Of a stretch of 64,000 nucleotides of DNA, positions 35,208 through 42,914 are shown piece by piece (position 1 is the stretch's first letter; every line of letters begins with the position of its first letter). Source of the stretch: Duganella rivi (lineage in GTDB: Bacteria; Pseudomonadota; Gammaproteobacteria; Burkholderiales; Burkholderiaceae_D); NCBI RefSeq assembly GCF_009857435.1, contig NZ_WWCK01000006.1:641029-705028 (forward strand), given 5' to 3'. Position numbers and translations under genes: made by a program. The notes under the pieces were generated by a model. It worked only from the letters and a program-made list of their open reading frames with translations, made no database searches and was not told the origin of the DNA.

Positions 35208-35626
35208 TGCGTTACATCGACACCAGCGTGTTGGTGGCTTATCTCACGCGTGAGGCCCACAGCGTGGAGGCAGAAGCATTTATGCTGAGTCAAGGCACAC
35301 CGTTGGTCATGAGCACTTGGACCGAAGTCGAGTTTTTATCTGCCCTCGGTAAGAAACTGCGAACCAAGCAGTTGACGAAGTCTTTAGCCGACAGCATTGT
35401 TCATCAGTACAGGCAATCGATATCGTCGCACGTACGTCTCATCCCGGTTACAGATGCAGACCTCAAGAGGGCTGCGATGCTTTTGGACGGTTGGAAAACT
35501 AGCGTGCGTGCTGCAGACTCTTTGCACTTGGCGATATCTAGCGGCCATGGCGCGACAACATACACACTTGATCGAGGTATGGCGCTAGCTGGAGCAACCC
35601 TAGGGGTTGCTGTCACCTTGCTTTGA
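35207..35626 (+). CDS. vapC: VapC-like PIN-domain toxin
   Basis: 139 residues, PIN ribonuclease: acidic residues in YIDTSVLVAYL (D5), WTEVEF (E41) and RAADSLHLA (D99) fit the conserved metal site, with a final acidic D in TYTLDRGMA. Members cleave tRNA or rRNA. Its partner lies immediately upstream with a one-base overlap. A fragment of a membrane-protein gene follows on the other strand. Codon use is less GC-biased than in the surrounding genes, consistent with mobility. Confidence 0.88.
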   Translation: MRYIDTSVLVAYLTREAHSVEAEAFMLSQGTPLVMSTWTEVEFLSALGKKLRTKQLTKSLADSIVHQYRQSISSHVRLIPVTDADLKRAAMLLDGWKTSVRAADSLHLAISSGHGATTYTLDRGMALAGATLGVAVTLL

Positions 35627-35767
35627 CTAGGAATAAATCTTGGCTACCAGAACCAAGGTACCGATGGCCGAAAAGAGATTGACGCCTACGAGAATGCGGA
35701 AATCTACGGTACGAATCTTCTCCTACTTTACGCGCGCGGGCTGCGTAGCGCGCACGATTGAGGCAGG
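35627..35767 (-). pseudogene. Possible remnant of a small membrane-protein gene
   Basis: Read on the minus strand, 35627-35722 gives a 31-residue tail ending FSAIGTLVLVAKIYS before a stop, strongly hydrophobic. Directly upstream in the same frame is a TAG (35723-35725) and before it a protein-like stretch (SIVRATQPARVK) back to a TGA at 35768. The pattern looks like the 3' end of a gene carrying a nonsense mutation and lacking its 5' part. I cannot name the parent. Confidence 0.3.
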
Positions 35768-35851
35768 TCAGCGGCTTTGAGCAAAATGCACTGGCCTTGG
35801 CGTTGGCGGATCGCGTAAAGTGCTGGTCATCACAACCTCGGGTAGATACAC

Positions 35852-36418
35852 ATGGGCAAAGGCCGCTTGGAAGCATTTAGCGATGGCGTGATCGCCATCA
35901 TTATCACCATCATGGTGCTGGAGTTGAAGGTGCCGCATGGCGCCGATTGGGATGCGTTGCAGCCGCTGTGGCCGGTGTTCCTCAGTTACGTGCTGAGCTT
36001 TATTTACGTCGGGATTTATTGGAATAACCATCACCACTTGATCCACGCCGTCACCAAGACCACCGGCGGCGTGCTGTGGGCCAATTTGCACTTGCTGTTC
36101 TGGCTGTCGCTGATCCCGTTCGTGACCGGCTGGGTCGGTGAGCACCATTTTTCGGCGGTGCCGCTGGCGGCGTATGGCTTCGTGCTGTTCATGTCCAGCT
36201 TTGCCTACCTGCTGCTGGTGCGCTGCCTCGAATCGCACAACGAGGCGTTGAAGGATGCACTCGGCAGCGACCGCAAGGGCAAGATTTCGATGCTGCTGTA
36301 CGCAGTTGGCATCGGCGCCGCCTGCATCACGCCGCTGCTCGGCTTTGCCGTCTACGTGCTGGTGGCCATCATCTGGTTCCTCCCCGACCGCCGGATCGAA
36401 TCACGATACAAGTCGTGA
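35852..36418 (+). CDS. TMEM175/DUF1211 family potassium channel-like protein
   Basis: 188 residues, six transmembrane helices. The hallmark FSDGVIAI (residues about 9-16) in helix 1 lines the pore in TMEM175-type channels; bacterial members conduct potassium. A histidine-rich patch NNHHHLIHAV follows helix 2. Stands alone between the vapC region and the PEP-CTERM gene. Assignment rests on the motif and topology. Confidence 0.88.
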   Translation: MGKGRLEAFSDGVIAIIITIMVLELKVPHGADWDALQPLWPVFLSYVLSFIYVGIYWNNHHHLIHAVTKTTGGVLWANLHLLFWLSLIPFVTGWVGEHHFSAVPLAAYGFVLFMSSFAYLLLVRCLESHNEALKDALGSDRKGKISMLLYAVGIGAACITPLLGFAVYVLVAIIWFLPDRRIESRYKS

Positions 36419-36533
36419 GTGAGTTGTTGCTAGAAAGTCGCATAGAAATTATCACTTAGACTTTCAATAGCGATACTCACACAATCTATCTGTTTCAGTG
36501 GGAAAAAAATAATTCCAATAAAGGGGATCTACC

Positions 36534-37616
36534 ATGAAGCAGATATACCAGCGCCCAATGCTGGCGGCCTCGCTCGCCCTCGCCTTTCTCGCACCTTCCG
36601 CGCACGCCCTGACCTTTGTCCTGCATGACGTTTCTGCCGGCGGCATGAGCGCCCAGCAATTGGCGGCGTTCCAGACCGCCGCCAATTACTGGTCGGGCAA
36701 GCTCAGCGATCCTGTCACGATCTACCTCGACATAGGTTTTAACAATCTTGGCCAGAACATCCTGGGCAGTACCAGCTCCACTTTTGCGATCACGGATTAC
36801 AACAACATCCATAACGCACTGCTGGCTGACGCCAGCTCGGCGCTGGACAACACCGCGATGGCGCACATGCAGAGCGGCCCGGCGCTGAAATTCTGGGCCA
36901 CACAGGGCGACGGAAGCTCGCGTTTTGACAACGACGGCTCGGCCAACAACATCTATCTCGGCATGACCACCGCCAACGCCAAGGCCATGGGCTTCGGTAT
37001 CGGCACCAGTATCGCGTCGCCGGACGCCAGCATCGTATTTGCCAATGCCTACGCCGGTGATTTCGTCTACACCCGCGCCGGCGGCATCCCCAGCGACAAG
37101 GTCGACTTCATCACCGTGGCCCAGCATGAAATCGGCCACGCGCTGGGCTTCACCTCGGGCGTGGACGACATCGATTACTGCATGGCGCCGCGCAACGGCG
37201 CGGCTTGCGGCATCAGTAACACCGCCGACCGCTTCGAGGGCGACTGGTGGTACGAGCCGCTCGACCTGTTCCGCTATTCCGCCGCCGGCGTGGCCGATGT
37301 GCGCGTGGGCGGCACGCCCTACTTCTCGGTCGACGGCGGCGTCACCAGCATCGCGCCGTTCTCCACCGGCACCGAGCACGGCAACGGCTGGCAGGCCAGC
37401 CATTTCGGCCCCAACCAGGTCAACCTGATGCGTCCCTTTGTTGGCGATGGCGAATGGTATGACGCCAGCAACAAGGATTTGGCCGCCATGGACGCCATCG
37501 GCTGGGACTTGACCAGCCCCGTGCCGGAACCCGGCACATGGGCCATGCTGCTGGCCGGCCTAGGCCTGCTGGGCTGGACTAGCCGCCGTCGCCGCCATAC
37601 CTCACACCCCGCCTGA
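36534..37616 (+). CDS. Exported PEP-CTERM metalloprotease (NF038122-like)
   Basis: 360 residues. Signal peptide (about 1-25, ending AHA), a metzincin-type zinc motif HEIGHALGF with H198, E199 and H202, and a C-terminal PEP-CTERM tail: VPEPGTWAMLLAGLGLLGW followed by a basic RRRRH cluster. PEP-CTERM proteins are recognised by exosortase and released or anchored at the surface with exopolysaccharide. The third zinc ligand position after the motif is not an obvious His. Good RBS AAGGGG at 36521-36526. Confidence 0.9.
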   Translation: MKQIYQRPMLAASLALAFLAPSAHALTFVLHDVSAGGMSAQQLAAFQTAANYWSGKLSDPVTIYLDIGFNNLGQNILGSTSSTFAITDYNNIHNALLADASSALDNTAMAHMQSGPALKFWATQGDGSSRFDNDGSANNIYLGMTTANAKAMGFGIGTSIASPDASIVFANAYAGDFVYTRAGGIPSDKVDFITVAQHEIGHALGFTSGVDDIDYCMAPRNGAACGISNTADRFEGDWWYEPLDLFRYSAAGVADVRVGGTPYFSVDGGVTSIAPFSTGTEHGNGWQASHFGPNQVNLMRPFVGDGEWYDASNKDLAAMDAIGWDLTSPVPEPGTWAMLLAGLGLLGWTSRRRRHTSHPA

Positions 37617-37626
37617 AGCACTTGCG

Positions 37627-37650
37627 CCGCCGGCTACGGCCGGCGGGTTT
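37627..37650 (+). terminator. Possible rho-independent terminator after the PEP-CTERM gene
   Basis: CCGCCGGC (37627-37634) and GCCGGCGG (37639-37646) form an 8-bp stem with a 4-base loop, followed by GTTT. The U-tract is short, so efficiency is uncertain. Confidence 0.55.
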
Positions 37651-37838
37651 CCTGCATCCATCGCCTAAATTCCTGTTTTGCCAAGCAATGTTTGGAAAAC
37701 GACAGCGCTTTCCAACCAATTGCAGTGCAGCACGTTTTACGGGTGACGCGTGCGTAACTCCCCTGATATGATCATCGGCTTCTATGCTGCGCCTTGTTGC
37801 GTGCCAGCATTTTTCCTGCACCTCAGAGAAAGAAGCCC

Positions 37839-39962
37839 ATGACCCGTCCTCACATGCTTGTCATTGCCGCTGCGCTTGGCGTGGCGTTTTCGCAAACCGT
37901 TCTGGCGGCTCCTGCTGCCGTGTTGGCCGGTAACCCGCTGGCGACCGCCAGCAGCTTGCCATTCCACTATCCAGCGTTCGACAAGATCAAGGACGAGCAC
38001 TTCATCCCAGCCTTCAACGAAGGCATGCGCCAGCAACTGAAGGAAGTGGACGCCATCGTCAACACCAAGGCTGCGCCGACTTTCGCCAACACCATCGTGG
38101 CGATGGAAAAATCGGGCGCGCTGCTGATCCGTGTGCAGACCGTGTTCTACAACCTGCAAGGCGCCAACACCAACGACAAGCTGGATGCGATCGACAGCGA
38201 AATGTCGCCCAAACTGGCCGCGCACAATGACGCCATCTTCCTGAATCCGAAACTGTGGGCGCGCGTGAAGTCGCTGTACGAAAAACGCGACTCGCTCAAA
38301 CTGGATGCTGAATCCAGGCACCTGCTGGAACGCTATCACACCGACTTCGTGCGCTCCGGCGCCAACCTGTCGGCCGCCGACAAGGACAAGCTGAAAGTCA
38401 TCAACGGCGACATCGCCAAGCTGCAAACCGCGTTCACCCAGAACGTACTGAAAGAAACCAACGCATCGTCGCTGGTGGTGGACAGCCGCGCCGAACTGGC
38501 CGGCATGAGCGACGCCGCCATCGATGCTGCCGCTGCTGCCGCCAAGGCCAAAGGCATGGACGGTAAATTCCTGGTCGCCGTAGTCAACACCAGCGGCCAG
38601 CCGCCGCTGGCCGAGTTGACCAACCGCGCCACCCGCGAAAAGCTGATGGCCTTGTCGCTGGCGCGCGGCAGCCATGGCGGTGAATTCGACAGCCGCGAGC
38701 TGGTGCTGAAAATCGCCAAGGCGCGCGCCGACAAAGCCGCGCTGCTGGGCTATGCCAACTTCGCCGCCTACTCGCTGGAAGACCAGACCGCGCACGACAC
38801 CGCATCGGTCAACAAGCTGCTGGGCGAACTGGCCAAGCCGGCCGTCAACAACGCCAAGAAAGAAGCGGCCGACCTGCAAGCCGTGGTCGATGCGGAAAAA
38901 GGCGGCTTCCAGATCGGCGCCGCCGACTGGGCCTACTACACCGACAAGGTGCGCGCACAGCGCTTCGCTTTCGACGAGAATCAGCTCAAGCCTTACTTCG
39001 AATTGAACAATGTGCTGACCAACGGCGTGTTCTATGCAGCGAACAAGCTGTATGGCCTGTCGTTCAAGGAGCGCAAGGATCTGCCGGTGTACAACCCGGA
39101 CGTGCGTGTGTTCGACGTGTTCGACGCCGACGGCAAGCAACTGGCTATCTTCATCGCCGACATGTACGCGCGCTCGAACAAGCAAGGCGGTGCATGGATG
39201 AACGAGTACGTATCGCAATCGTCGCTGAACGGCACGCATTCGGTGGTGGCGAATCATCTCAACATTCCTAAGCCGCCGGCCGGCGAGCCTACGCTGCTGA
39301 CTTACGATGAAGTGAAGACTGCCTTCCATGAATTCGGCCACGCGCTGCATGGCATGTTCTCGAACGTGAAGTATCCGCGCTTCTCCGGCACCAGCGTGCC
39401 GCGCGATTTCGTCGAGTATCCGTCGCAAGTGAACGAGATGTGGGCCGTGTGGCCTGAGGTGCTGTCCAACTACGCCAAGCATTACAAGACCGGCGCACCA
39501 ATGCCGAAAGAGCTGCTGGACAAGGTGATCGCGTCGAAGAAATTCAACCAGGGCTTCATGACCACCGAGTATCTGGCAGCATCGCTGCTGGATCAGCGCT
39601 GGCACCAGCTGACCCCTGCACAAATCCCAACCGACGTTTTGGGCTTTGAAGCGCAGTCGCTGAAAGAGATGGGCGTGGACTTCGCGCCGGTGCCGCCGCG
39701 CTACCGCACCACCTACTTCTCGCATAGCTTCTCGGGCGGCTACTCGGCCGGCTATTACGCCTACCTGTGGTCGGAAAAACTCGATGCCGACACCGTCGAA
39801 TGGTTCAAGGAAAACGGCGGCCTGCAACGCAAGAACGGCGACTGGTTCCGCGCCAAGCTGCTGTCGCGCGGCGGCACCGACGACGCCATGAATTTGTTCC
39901 GCAATTTCCGCGGCCGCGATCCAGTGATCGAACCGCTGCTGGAACGCCGCGGCCTGAAATAA
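37839..39962 (+). CDS. Exported M3 family metallopeptidase, paralog 1 (peptidyl-dipeptidase/oligopeptidase A type)
   Basis: 707 residues. Signal peptide (MTRPHMLVIAAALGVAFSQ..., cleavage near AAPA at about 23) so it acts in the periplasm or outside. Zinc motif FHEFGHALHG with H497, E498 and H501, a downstream third glutamate region, and YFSHSFSGGYSAGYYAYLWSEKLDAD are diagnostic of M3 (Dcp/PrlC) peptidases. The ATG at 37839 gives the signal sequence. A highly similar gene follows 28 bases after its stop, same strand. Cytoplasmic homologues lack the signal peptide. Confidence 0.93.
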   Translation: MTRPHMLVIAAALGVAFSQTVLAAPAAVLAGNPLATASSLPFHYPAFDKIKDEHFIPAFNEGMRQQLKEVDAIVNTKAAPTFANTIVAMEKSGALLIRVQTVFYNLQGANTNDKLDAIDSEMSPKLAAHNDAIFLNPKLWARVKSLYEKRDSLKLDAESRHLLERYHTDFVRSGANLSAADKDKLKVINGDIAKLQTAFTQNVLKETNASSLVVDSRAELAGMSDAAIDAAAAAAKAKGMDGKFLVAVVNTSGQPPLAELTNRATREKLMALSLARGSHGGEFDSRELVLKIAKARADKAALLGYANFAAYSLEDQTAHDTASVNKLLGELAKPAVNNAKKEAADLQAVVDAEKGGFQIGAADWAYYTDKVRAQRFAFDENQLKPYFELNNVLTNGVFYAANKLYGLSFKERKDLPVYNPDVRVFDVFDADGKQLAIFIADMYARSNKQGGAWMNEYVSQSSLNGTHSVVANHLNIPKPPAGEPTLLTYDEVKTAFHEFGHALHGMFSNVKYPRFSGTSVPRDFVEYPSQVNEMWAVWPEVLSNYAKHYKTGAPMPKELLDKVIASKKFNQGFMTTEYLAASLLDQRWHQLTPAQIPTDVLGFEAQSLKEMGVDFAPVPPRYRTTYFSHSFSGGYSAGYYAYLWSEKLDADTVEWFKENGGLQRKNGDWFRAKLLSRGGTDDAMNLFRNFRGRDPVIEPLLERRGLK

Positions 39963-39990
39963 TTGTATAAATAGTTTATAAGGATACTCA

Positions 39991-42120
39991 ATGAATCGCA
40001 CCAACGTCATTATCGCCGCCAGCGTAGCGGCAGTTTTCAGCGTCGCTCACGCAGCGGAACCGGCATCGCTGCTGGCTGCATCGAATCCATTCGCCAAAGC
40101 CAGCACCCTGCCGTTCGGCTACCCGGCTTTTGACAAGATCAAGAACGAAGACTACGCACCGGCGTTTGAAGAAGGCATGCGCCAGCAAGCCGCTGAAATC
40201 GACGCCATCGCCAACAACAAGAAGCCAGCGACCTTCGAGAACACCATCGTGGCGATGGAAAAAGGCGGCCAGCTGCTGAACCGTGTATCGACCGTGTTTT
40301 ACAGCCTGTCCGGCGCCAACACCAACGACACTTTCAAGGCGCTGGAGCGTGAGTTGGGCCCGAAACTGGCCGCGCACAACGACGCTATCCGTTTGAACGG
40401 CAAGCTGTACGCCCGCATCAAATCGCTGTACGACAAGCGCGACAAGCTGCACCTCGATGCAGAATCCAAGTACCTGCTGGAACGCTACCACACCGACTTC
40501 GTGCGCGCCGGTGCGCAGCTGTCTGACGCCGACAAAACCAAGCTGAAAGCCATGAACGGCGAACTGGCCAAGCTGCAAACCACCTTCGCGCAAAACGTGC
40601 TGGAAGAAGCCAACGCCTCGGCGCTGGTGGTCGATACGCGCGAAGAACTGGCCGGCATGTCGGACAAGGCGATCGACGCCGCTGCCGCCGCTGCCAAAGC
40701 CAAGGGCCAGGAAGGTAAATTCCTGATCCCGGTAGTGAATACCACCGGCCAGGCCAGCCTGTCCGTGCTGACCAACCGCGCCGTGCGCGAAAAGCTGATG
40801 GCATTGTCGCTGGCGCGCGGCAGTCATGGCGGCAAGTTCGATAACACCCAAGTGGTGCTGTCGCTGGTCAAGCTGCGCGCCGAGAAGGCCGCGCTGATGG
40901 GCTATCCTAACTTCGCCGCCTACGCGCTGGCCGACCAAACCGCGCATGACACCGACGCCGTCAACAAAATCCTGGCCGAGCTGACCCGCCCTGCCGTTGC
41001 CAACGCCAAGAAAGAAGGCGCCGAGATCCAGCAAGTCATCGACAAGGAAAAAGGCGGCTTCGAGCTGGCCTCGTACGACTGGTCGCTGTACAGCGACAAG
41101 GTCAAGGCCGAGCGCTTCAACTTCGACGCCAACGAACTGCGTCCTTATTTTGAACTCAACAACGTGCTGACCAACGGCGTGTTCTTCGCCGCCAACAAGG
41201 TGTACGGCCTGTCGTTCAAGGAGCGCAAGGATCTGCCGGTGTACAACCCGGACGTGCGCGTGTTCGACGTGTTCGACGCCGACGGCAAGCAGCTGGCCAT
41301 CTTCATCGCCGACTTCTACGCCCGCTCCAACAAGCGCGGCGGCGCCTGGATGAATGCCTACGTGTCGCAATCGTCGCTGATGGGCACCCGCCCGGTGGTG
41401 GCGAATCACCTCAATATTCCTAAGCCGAACGAGGGCGAGCCGACCCTGCTCACCTACGACGAACTGCGCACCATGTTCCACGAGTTCGGCCACGCGCTGC
41501 ACGGCATGTTCTCCAACGTGAAGTACCCGCGCTTCTCCGGCACCCGCGTGCCGCGCGATTACGTCGAGTTCCCATCGCAAGTGAACGAGATGTGGTCGGT
41601 GTGGCCTGAAGTGCTGGCCAACTACGCCAAGCACTACCAGACCGGCGCGCCGATGCCGAAAGAACTGCTGGACAAGGTGATCGCGTCGAAGAAATTCAAT
41701 GAAGGCTTCCGCACCACCGAGTACCTGGCCGCCTCGATCCTGGACCAGAAATGGCACCAGCTGGGCGTGAACCAGATCCCAACCGACGTACTGGGCTTTG
41801 AAGCCGCCGCGCTGAAGGAAGCCGGCATCAACTACGCGCCGGTGCCGCCGCGCTACCGCACCACCTACTTCTCGCATACTTTCGCAGGCGGCTACTCGGC
41901 CGGCTATTACGGCTACGTATGGGCCGAGAAACTGGACGCCGATGCGGTGGAGTGGTTCATCGAAAACGGCGGCATGCAGCGCAAGAACGGCGACTACTTC
42001 CGCAAGATGCTGCTGTCGAAAGGCGGCACGCTGGATGCGATGCAGATGTACCGCAACTTCCGCGGCCACGACGCCACCATCCAACCGCTGCTGGAACGCC
42101 GTGGCTTGACCGAAAAGTAA
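39991..42120 (+). CDS. Exported M3 family metallopeptidase, paralog 2
   Basis: 709 residues. Same architecture as the preceding gene: signal peptide (MNRTNVIIAASVAAVFSVAHA), zinc motif FHEFGHALHG with H497, E498 and H501, and the M3 C-terminal motif YFSHTFAGGYSAGYYGYVWAEKLDAD. The two proteins are similar along their whole length (long identical stretches around the active site) and almost equal in length, so they arose by tandem duplication. A strong terminator follows, suggesting a two-gene operon. Confidence 0.93.
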   Translation: MNRTNVIIAASVAAVFSVAHAAEPASLLAASNPFAKASTLPFGYPAFDKIKNEDYAPAFEEGMRQQAAEIDAIANNKKPATFENTIVAMEKGGQLLNRVSTVFYSLSGANTNDTFKALERELGPKLAAHNDAIRLNGKLYARIKSLYDKRDKLHLDAESKYLLERYHTDFVRAGAQLSDADKTKLKAMNGELAKLQTTFAQNVLEEANASALVVDTREELAGMSDKAIDAAAAAAKAKGQEGKFLIPVVNTTGQASLSVLTNRAVREKLMALSLARGSHGGKFDNTQVVLSLVKLRAEKAALMGYPNFAAYALADQTAHDTDAVNKILAELTRPAVANAKKEGAEIQQVIDKEKGGFELASYDWSLYSDKVKAERFNFDANELRPYFELNNVLTNGVFFAANKVYGLSFKERKDLPVYNPDVRVFDVFDADGKQLAIFIADFYARSNKRGGAWMNAYVSQSSLMGTRPVVANHLNIPKPNEGEPTLLTYDELRTMFHEFGHALHGMFSNVKYPRFSGTRVPRDYVEFPSQVNEMWSVWPEVLANYAKHYQTGAPMPKELLDKVIASKKFNEGFRTTEYLAASILDQKWHQLGVNQIPTDVLGFEAAALKEAGINYAPVPPRYRTTYFSHTFAGGYSAGYYGYVWAEKLDADAVEWFIENGGMQRKNGDYFRKMLLSKGGTLDAMQMYRNFRGHDATIQPLLERRGLTEK

Positions 42121-42143
42121 TCTTGCGTTAAACACCACACCGC

Positions 42144-42186
42144 AAGGCCGGATCTGATTTTGCTAGAATCAGATCCGGCCTTTTGA
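42144..42186 (+). terminator. Strong rho-independent terminator of the M3 peptidase pair
   Basis: A 14-bp perfect stem: GGCCGGATCTGATT (42146-42159) and AATCAGATCCGGCC (42167-42180) with a 7-base loop, flanked by AA and TTTT. Lies 24 bases after the stop of the second M3 gene. Confidence 0.92.
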
Positions 42187-42200
42187 TTTTTGAGTAAGAT

Positions 42201-42404
42201 ATGAATAAGCAATTACACGGCCTGACGCTGGAAGTGATTTTGACCCGTTTGCAGGAGTACTATGGCTGGGAGCAGCTGGCTCAGCGGATCAATATCAACT
42301 GTTTCAGCAATGATCCCAGCATCAAATCCAGCCTGAAGTTCCTGCGCAAGACGCCGTGGGCCAGGGCACAGGTAGAAGAACTTTATCTGGCGACCAAATT
42401 CTAA
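42201..42404 (+). CDS. VF530/DUF2132 family small DNA-binding-like protein
   Basis: 67 residues. The pattern LEVILTRLQEYYGWEQLAQRI ... CFSNDPSIKSSLKFLRKTPWAR is characteristic of the VF530 (DUF2132) family, a small helical fold similar to the DNA-binding domain of some nucleoid proteins. Function unestablished. It sits 14 bases before the next small gene, so they are likely co-transcribed. Confidence 0.88.
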   Translation: MNKQLHGLTLEVILTRLQEYYGWEQLAQRININCFSNDPSIKSSLKFLRKTPWARAQVEELYLATKF

Positions 42405-42417
42405 ACAGGGGACGCAT

Positions 42418-42693
42418 ATGGACAGCAATCTGAAAACCTCGCTCAAGAGCCTGCACGCCAATTTGGCCCATGCCGGCCCGGTCGATGAGGAATTGCTGGA
42501 GCTGCTAAAACAGCTGGACGGCGATATCAAAACCCTGCTGGAACGCGGCGCCGACCCGCTGCCGGGCGAGACCACCACCTTTGGATTGGCCGAGCGAACC
42601 CAGGAGCTGTCGGCCAAGTTTGCCGTCAAGCACCCGCAGCTGGAGCCGGCCCTGCGCGAGCTGGGCACCATCCTGTCGAATATGGGTATTTGA
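42418..42693 (+). CDS. DUF4404 family protein
   Basis: 91 residues. Helical protein with a Leu/Glu-rich N-terminal half and a C-terminal helix ending LGTILSNMGI, consistent with the DUF4404 family, in which the last ~40 residues are conserved. Function unknown. Coupled closely to the VF530 gene. A hairpin follows at 42709-42731. Confidence 0.8.
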   Translation: MDSNLKTSLKSLHANLAHAGPVDEELLELLKQLDGDIKTLLERGADPLPGETTTFGLAERTQELSAKFAVKHPQLEPALRELGTILSNMGI

Positions 42694-42708
42694 AACGCCC
42701 ATAAAAAA

Positions 42709-42731
42709 CCCGGGGAATCCAAGTCCCCGGG
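42709..42731. terminator. Stem-loop after the DUF4404 gene; U-tract on the minus strand
   Basis: CCCGGGGA (42709-42716) pairs with TCCCCGGG (42724-42731). On the plus strand the stem is preceded by AAAAAA and not followed by U; on the minus strand it is followed by TTTTTT. It would stop minus-strand transcription better than the adjacent plus-strand gene. Confidence 0.45.
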
Positions 42732-42914
42732 CGGCCAGCGTTACTCAAACACCGGCGGTTGCTGGCAGAAGTGTCCTGCCGCATCTCCGTTATAGCAAAG
42801 TTCGGGGCCAATTCAATGCGAGACTGACATCATTTCTTGCAAGTGATTGAATACTAAAAGAAAATTTATTTCGGCGTGAGCGTAGCGGAACTCTTTCCGG
42901 TACAATACCGCCCC

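Noticed and set aside
37782..42138. Two minus-strand frames of more than 700 codons opposite the M3 peptidases
   Set aside because: They mirror each other because the sense genes are duplicates; no motif or ribosome-binding site; the sense frames carry zinc motifs and signal peptides.
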